A DNA stretch of 64,000 bases. Origin: an uncultured Clostridia bacterium (GTDB taxonomy: Bacteria > Bacillota > Clostridia > Christensenellales > CAG-314). The translations under genes were made by a program, and so were the position numbers. The DNA lies in the NCBI GenBank assembly GCA_947625725.1, contig CANQPI010000001.1, forward strand, positions 86,085 to 150,084, read 5' to 3'. Positions 58,571 through 64,000 of the stretch are shown in pieces (the stretch's first letter is position 1; the number at the start of each line of letters is the position of its first letter). Under the pieces are notes generated by a model. The model saw only the letters and a program-made list of their open reading frames with translations. It ran no database searches and was not told the DNA's origin.

Positions 58571-59521
58571 ATGGTAGACGGCAAAAAACAATGGAAGGCT
58601 TGGCTGTACCTGTCGCCCGTTATCATACTGACGTTGGTATTCACTGTCTGGCCGATAATCAACACCGTGCGTATCGCCTTTCTCGACGACTACACCTTGA
58701 TGGACGACGTCGGCGGAATGACGTTCTCGGTGGGCATACATAACTTCGAAAAAGTCATCAACTATCCGGAGTTTCTCACCTGCCTCAAAAACACTCTGTT
58801 GCTCACGGTCATTACGGTACCCATTTCGACCTTTTTGGCATTGCTCATTGCAGTATGCCTCAACTCCATCAAAGCGCTTAACAGATTGTTGCAAACTATC
58901 TACTTTTTGCCCTATGTCACCAACACCATAGCGATAGGTATCGTGTTCTCCACGATGTTCAGCATGGTCGGTACGGGCTTTGGCGGTGCGAACCCCTATG
59001 TCAGTACCGCAGGTATCATCAACAACATAATCGGCATTTTCGGTATCGAACCGGTCAATTGGGTCAACACGGGCTCAACTTATTGGGCAAATATGTTTGT
59101 AATGTGCGTGTACATCGTTTGGAACGCGTTGCCTTTCAAGATACTCATTTTGCTGGGCGGTTTGCAAAGCGTCAACAAGCAGTACTACGACGCCGCCAAA
59201 GTGGACGGCACGGGTCGTGTGCGTACTTTCTTCCGTATCACCGTACCCATGCTCAGCCCCATGCTCGCCTATGTAGTTATCACGGGCTTTATCGGCGGTT
59301 TCAAAGAATACAGCAGCATCGTCGGTGTGTTCGGAGAGGAAATGGGACCTGCCGGCAACGAGGGCGCGCTCAACACAATGGTAGGATTTATCAACCGCAA
59401 CTTGATGAGCGGCTCTCCGAGAGAGGGCATTGCAAGTGCGGGCGCGATACTTTTGTTTATCATAATTTTTGCCGTGACAATGCTCAACATGTATGTCAGC
59501 AAAAAGAGAGTTCACTACTAA
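58571..59521 (+). CDS. Sugar ABC transporter permease (UgpA/MalF type)
   Basis: EAA-like loop KQYYDAAKVDGTGRVRTFFRITVPMLSP. Confidence 0.93.
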   Translation: MVDGKKQWKAWLYLSPVIILTLVFTVWPIINTVRIAFLDDYTLMDDVGGMTFSVGIHNFEKVINYPEFLTCLKNTLLLTVITVPISTFLALLIAVCLNSIKALNRLLQTIYFLPYVTNTIAIGIVFSTMFSMVGTGFGGANPYVSTAGIINNIIGIFGIEPVNWVNTGSTYWANMFVMCVYIVWNALPFKILILLGGLQSVNKQYYDAAKVDGTGRVRTFFRITVPMLSPMLAYVVITGFIGGFKEYSSIVGVFGEEMGPAGNEGALNTMVGFINRNLMSGSPREGIASAGAILLFIIIFAVTMLNMYVSKKRVHY

Positions 59522-59587
59522 GGAGAGTTACTATGACGCAAAACTTTTCGTACATAGCCGCAACGGCGGCTTTTCGGAGGTGAGTAT

Positions 59588-60751
59588 ATGACAAACTTGC
59601 TTTCTTTGTCCCAAGGCGGCACGGTCGCCCTCGGAGTAATATTCGGCATAGTGATCCTGTTGGAACTCTGTTACATAGGTTATCTGTGCTATTTGCGCGC
59701 AACGGGTCGCAAACACTTTTCTTTGCGCCGCGAACGGCAAACGGCGACCTCAGGCGTTGAAACCCAACCCGACGACGGCTTTGCCCTCACGACCGAGTCC
59801 CTCGGCGATACCAAGGCGCTTGGCAAAGGCGTAATGAAAGAGCGCAATATCGAAACGGTAAAAAAGGTTCAAAAAGCCGTCAAAATTATCGTCAAGATAT
59901 TGATTTACATTTTCTTGATAGCGGTGGCGGTCAGCGTTCTGTTCCCCTTCTATTGGATGATCATTTCGTCGTTGAAGTCCTACGACGAGTACGCATTGGA
60001 GGGTGAATTTGCCAGCCGCGTATCGCCTACGTTCTTTCCGCAAACGGTTTTGTGGAGCAACTACGCCGAGGCGTTCAAAACGGCAAATCTGGGCACTCTG
60101 TTCCTCAACACCGTGTTTGTGGGTGTTGTTTCCACGATACTGTCGCTTATCATAACCGTGCTTGCGGCGTTTGCCTTTGCTCGGTTGGAGTTTCGCGGCA
60201 AAAACGCGCTGTTTGCGGCGTTACTTGCCACAATGATGATCCCGGGCGAGTTGTTTACTATCACCAACTACGGCACGGTCACTAACATTCTCGGTTGGGG
60301 CAACACTTATACGGCGCTTATTGTACCATTCCTTGTCAGCGTATTCTACGTCTATTTGTTGCGGCAAAACTTTTTGCAAATTCCCGACGAATTATATTAC
60401 GCCGCCAAGGTGGACGGCACGAGCGACCTCAAATACCTGTGGAAAGTGATGATTCCTTTGGCGTTGCCAACGATCATTTCCATAACCATTCTCAAAATGA
60501 TGGGTTCTTGGAACAGTTACATTTGGCCTCGCCTCGTTGCTAACGACGAATTGCACCAACTTATCACCAACGGTCTGCGCGACACTCAATTCAACGTATA
60601 TTTGCCCGACGGCTCGATCGATCAGGACAAAATCAACTATCCCGTGCAGATGGCGGCGGTAACATTGGTGTCGATACCATTGTTCCTTGTGTTTATATTC
60701 CTGCGCAAGTACATAATGAAAGGCGTCAGCCGCAGCGGACTCAAAGGTTAA
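59588..60751 (+). CDS. Sugar ABC transporter permease (UgpE/MalG type) with N-terminal extension
   Basis: PDELYYAAKVDGTSDLKYLWKVMIPLALPT; extra N-terminal helix. Confidence 0.92.
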   Translation: MTNLLSLSQGGTVALGVIFGIVILLELCYIGYLCYLRATGRKHFSLRRERQTATSGVETQPDDGFALTTESLGDTKALGKGVMKERNIETVKKVQKAVKIIVKILIYIFLIAVAVSVLFPFYWMIISSLKSYDEYALEGEFASRVSPTFFPQTVLWSNYAEAFKTANLGTLFLNTVFVGVVSTILSLIITVLAAFAFARLEFRGKNALFAALLATMMIPGELFTITNYGTVTNILGWGNTYTALIVPFLVSVFYVYLLRQNFLQIPDELYYAAKVDGTSDLKYLWKVMIPLALPTIISITILKMMGSWNSYIWPRLVANDELHQLITNGLRDTQFNVYLPDGSIDQDKINYPVQMAAVTLVSIPLFLVFIFLRKYIMKGVSRSGLKG

Positions 60752-60772
60752 AACTGTCTTGTACAGTTTTTA
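60750..60772 (+). terminator. Intercistronic hairpin/attenuator between permease and binding protein
   Basis: AAAACTGT-CTTGT-ACAGTTTT. Confidence 0.55.
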
Positions 60773-60817
60773 TAGAGTAACATTTCAGCAACAAATATTC
60801 AAAAAAAGGAGAACTGT

Positions 60818-62284
60818 ATGAAAAAAACTATTGCAATCATTTTGGCAGTGCTGCTTGTCGTATCGGCGATATTCGTACTTGCCGCTTGCAAGCCAAATCG
60901 CAGAGCCGAATTTGTGCTTCCAGAGGGAGGCTACGACGGCAGTGCCGTTACCATCACTTTCATTTCGAGTATGGGACAGAGTTACGGCGTGCTTTTGGAT
61001 GAATTTCTTGCAAGATTCAAGGAAATGTATCCCAACATAACCGTCGATCACCAACGCGGCGGCGACTATGACAGCAACCGCGACGTCATCAAAACGCAAT
61101 TGGGCAACAATCAAGCGCCCAACCTTGCGTTCTGCTACTCCGACCACGTGGCTCTTTACAACAGATCCAAGGCGGTGGTGGCGCTGGACAGCCTGATCGA
61201 AAGCGACATCGAGCAAACTCGCGCCGACGGCACTAAGGAGAGATTGGGCTTGACCGACGCGCAAAAAGCCGACTTTATCCAAACCTACTACAACGAGGGC
61301 AAGGCTTTCGGCGACGACAAGATGTACATGATCCCGTTTGCAAAGTCCACCGAATTGATGTACTACAACAAGACTTCCTTCGATTCTTGGGAACTTCCCG
61401 TACCCGATCACTGGTTTGCCACCGACGGCAAGGAAGGTCTGCAAACAACCGACCATACAAGTATGGAATATGCGCTTGCTTTCATCAAGGACAAAGACCC
61501 CAATTCCACTCCGTTGGGAGTTGACTCCGGCGCAAACTGGCTCATTACTCTGTTTGAACAATTCCAAACGGGCTACACCAAGGCTACCGATCCTCATTAT
61601 CTGTTTGACAACGAAGCCAACTACGACATTCTGACAACGCTTAGAAGATGGTATCAAAACAACTGGTTTACCACCAGACAGTTGCTAAACGGCACTTACA
61701 CCAGCACGTACTTTACGTCTTCAAGCAGCGACCAAGGCAAAAAGTCCTACATTTCCATAGGTTCTTCGGCAGGTGCGGCAAAGCAAGTTCCTGCCGAGAG
61801 CGCAAACTTCGACGTAGGCGTTACGATCATTCCGCAAAAAGAGGCAAACACTCCCATTGCTCAATCCAAAGTTATTTCGCAAGGACCGAGCGTGTGCCTG
61901 TTCAACTCCGACAACCCGCAGGAAGTTGTAGCAAGTTGGTTGCTTGCCAAGTTCCTTGTTACCAATGCGGAGTTCGAAGCGCGCTACGGCATGGACGCAG
62001 GCTATTTGCCCGTAATTCAATCCGTACAGGATTTGGACGGTTACAAACAAAAGTTGGACGAAGCCGACACCAAGGAAAACATGGCTGGTATGGCTGCCAA
62101 GTTGTGCTTGGAGTACAAAGACGCTTTGTTTGTTTCTCCCGCTTTCTACGGTTCTTCCGAAGCCCGTGACCAAATGGACGTTTTGCTCAACAAATGCGTT
62201 ATCGTAACGGGCAACAGCGCTGACGCTATCAGACAAGGCATCATTGCCGAGTTCAAAAACGCCCTTGCTATTTGCGAGTATTAG
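60818..62284 (+). CDS. Extracellular sugar-binding lipoprotein
   Basis: MKKTIAIILAVLLVVSAIFVLAACKPN lipobox; SBP family 1-like sequence following the ABC genes. Confidence 0.92.
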   Translation: MKKTIAIILAVLLVVSAIFVLAACKPNRRAEFVLPEGGYDGSAVTITFISSMGQSYGVLLDEFLARFKEMYPNITVDHQRGGDYDSNRDVIKTQLGNNQAPNLAFCYSDHVALYNRSKAVVALDSLIESDIEQTRADGTKERLGLTDAQKADFIQTYYNEGKAFGDDKMYMIPFAKSTELMYYNKTSFDSWELPVPDHWFATDGKEGLQTTDHTSMEYALAFIKDKDPNSTPLGVDSGANWLITLFEQFQTGYTKATDPHYLFDNEANYDILTTLRRWYQNNWFTTRQLLNGTYTSTYFTSSSSDQGKKSYISIGSSAGAAKQVPAESANFDVGVTIIPQKEANTPIAQSKVISQGPSVCLFNSDNPQEVVASWLLAKFLVTNAEFEARYGMDAGYLPVIQSVQDLDGYKQKLDEADTKENMAGMAAKLCLEYKDALFVSPAFYGSSEARDQMDVLLNKCVIVTGNSADAIRQGIIAEFKNALAICEY

Positions 62285-62302
62285 TACGCGAGGTTATTCA
62301 AA

Positions 62303-63736
62303 ATGAAAAAAACAGCATTAGTTTTGGTCCTTTTGTTGGCGTTTGGCGCGTGCATTGGGTTGTTCGCGGCATGCGAGCCCAAGCCCGACCACGAACACAC
62401 TTGGGTCAACGGCGTTTGCACACAGTGCGACGCCAAGTACGAGATTGTGGACTATGTTTCCCAACTCAAATTGGACGAAAATTCTGCCACAAAAAAATAT
62501 ACGACTAACAGCAATTTTGTCCGTATGTACATCGACGGCGACACAACGCACTTCAACGTTCCGACAACGGCCGATCACCCCGACGGCGTACTCAAAGCGC
62601 GTTACCTTGCAGTCAACACTCCCGAATCTACGGGACAAGTAGAGCCCTACGGCAAGGTTGCGTCCAACTACACCAAGAAAAAGTTACAAGACGCGATCGC
62701 TAACGGTGGCGCGGTGCTTGTCGAGTCCGATACCGACGACGGCAAGTGGAACAACGACAGTTATGGCAGAACGACCGCTTGGGTATGGTACAAACCCGAG
62801 GCAAACGCCGATTGGCGCAACCTCAATTTGGAACTGCTTCAAGAGGGTTTGGGCTTCGGTTCTGACCCCAGCAGCAACCGCTACGGCGAAAAATGTCTTG
62901 CCGCGCTCAATCAAGCGATGCAGGCAAAACTTGTAGTTCACTCCGGCGTCAAGGACGAAAACTACTACTACGGTGCGGCGCAGGAGATCACCATCAAGGA
63001 ACTCCGCACCAATTTTGAGAAATATGAACTTGTAAAAGTGGCGTTCGAGGGCTACGTAACGTCAAGTTACGACGGCACAAGTTACGTTCAGCAGTACGAC
63101 GAGGAAGACGGCATTTCGTACGGCATTGCCGTGTACTACAACGGATCTGCTTCCGACATCAAGAAGGCTCTTTCTCCCGGCAGTCACGTCCGCGTGGTAG
63201 GCACTGCCCAAGACTTCAACGGCACTTGGCAAGTTTCCGGTTTGTCCTACAACATCATCAACACCAAAGACCCCAACAACACCATCAGGTTGGATACCGA
63301 AACTCACAATGTCGAACCTATGGAGTTGACGATCGATCAGTTCAATGCCAACAGAACGGTAGATGTGGTTGATCACACTGCGGAAGGCGAGGAAACCGTG
63401 TATGTTCCCAAGACTTATCCGACTCACACCTTGTTGGTGGGAACCACGGTCAAGATGGTCAACCTTATCGTAGATCACACCTACACAACGCCGGACGGCA
63501 CAAGTAAGGACGCTTTTACCCTGTACTGCAAGGACAGCAGCGGCAAGGAAATCACCGTTCGCACCGAAGTGCTGTTCAAGTGGAACGATCAAACTCAACG
63601 TAGCGAACTTGTTACCGCGGACGAATTCGAGGGTCAAACGATCACCGTTATCGGTATTGTCGATTGGTACAACTACAACAATCACAACGAATATCAACTC
63701 CGCATACTCGATTACAAAAACATAGTCATTATTTAA
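62303..63736 (+). CDS. Lipoprotein with thermonuclease-like (SNase) domain and C-terminal OB-like region
   Basis: LFAACEPKPDHEHTW lipobox; YIDGDTTHFNV, LKARYLAVNTPES, NDSYGRTTAWVW. Confidence 0.85.
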   Translation: MKKTALVLVLLLAFGACIGLFAACEPKPDHEHTWVNGVCTQCDAKYEIVDYVSQLKLDENSATKKYTTNSNFVRMYIDGDTTHFNVPTTADHPDGVLKARYLAVNTPESTGQVEPYGKVASNYTKKKLQDAIANGGAVLVESDTDDGKWNNDSYGRTTAWVWYKPEANADWRNLNLELLQEGLGFGSDPSSNRYGEKCLAALNQAMQAKLVVHSGVKDENYYYGAAQEITIKELRTNFEKYELVKVAFEGYVTSSYDGTSYVQQYDEEDGISYGIAVYYNGSASDIKKALSPGSHVRVVGTAQDFNGTWQVSGLSYNIINTKDPNNTIRLDTETHNVEPMELTIDQFNANRTVDVVDHTAEGEETVYVPKTYPTHTLLVGTTVKMVNLIVDHTYTTPDGTSKDAFTLYCKDSSGKEITVRTEVLFKWNDQTQRSELVTADEFEGQTITVIGIVDWYNYNNHNEYQLRILDYKNIVII

Positions 63737-63792
63737 GACTGACAAAAGTATAAAAAGCGCAAAACGCTTAAAAATAAAAAAAGGAGAGTATT

Positions 63793-64000
63793 ATGAAGAA
63801 AAAAATTGCATTGTTACTTGCAGTAGTGCTGGTTGTGGCAACATTCGGAATGGTTCTTGCCGCTTGCGACAAGGGACCCTCTGCCGACGCACTCCAAGCG
63901 CTCCTCACAGAAGTAAACAAGTATCACCGCAGTGACCCCACGCTTACCAATTCAAACTTCAATTTGATTGGTAGGATCTCCACGATCACCGACGAAGGCG
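63793..64000 (+). CDS. Lipoprotein, partial at window end
   Basis: AAAGGAG SD; MKKKIALLLAVVLVVATFGMVLAACDKG lipobox. Confidence 0.75.
   Translation, partial: MKKKIALLLAVVLVVATFGMVLAACDKGPSADALQALLTEVNKYHRSDPTLTNSNFNLIGRISTITDEG

Noticed and set aside
1-64000. rRNA, tRNA or tmRNA genes
   Set aside because: No tRNA cloverleaf/CCA, rRNA or tmRNA (near smpB) signature was recognised by eye; a tRNAscan-SE/Infernal run would be decisive.

Overview
The window joins two regions with different character. (1) About 1-15.5 kb is a lower-GC block coded almost entirely on the minus strand. It looks like a phage or prophage early and replication module. It encodes a class III ribonucleotide reductase cassette (NrdD, NrdG, glutaredoxin-like redoxin and a ferredoxin-thioredoxin-reductase-like Fe-S protein), a DnaE-type polymerase, a primase-helicase, an SSB-like protein, an ERF recombinase, a RecB/Cas4-like nuclease, a DNA methyltransferase and a PPP-like phosphatase. 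At the extreme left edge is a plus-strand type III toxin-antitoxin locus (ToxN/TenpN-like toxin with a truncated antitoxin repeat array and terminator). (2) About 15.8-64 kb is chromosome of a Clostridia/Firmicutes-like bacterium. It contains NYN protein, GNAT, mrnC, rlmB, sigH-like, dnaX, ybaB, recR, S4 protein, ispDF, pgk-tpiA-gpmI, secG-rnr-smpB, typA, glmS, a sugar ABC transporter (ugpC/A/E-like plus binding protein) and several lipoproteins. Four consecutive giant repeat lipoproteins (28.9-46.0 kb) are interrupted by an AAA/DUF4143 ATPase. That ATPase is preceded by a 23-bp tandem array and a duplicated promoter/palindrome. The most notable signals are: the phage-borne anaerobic RNR electron-delivery cassette; the type III TA; a probable AUU start on the primase-helicase; single in-frame stops (TAG, TAA) in two adjacent giant lipoproteins; a MITE-like palindrome; a glmS-resembling intergenic repeat; and an unannotated, probably structured RNA unit at 55.30-55.50 kb. 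No rRNA, tRNA or CRISPR array was recognised. All family calls come from reading motifs by eye; no database search was run.
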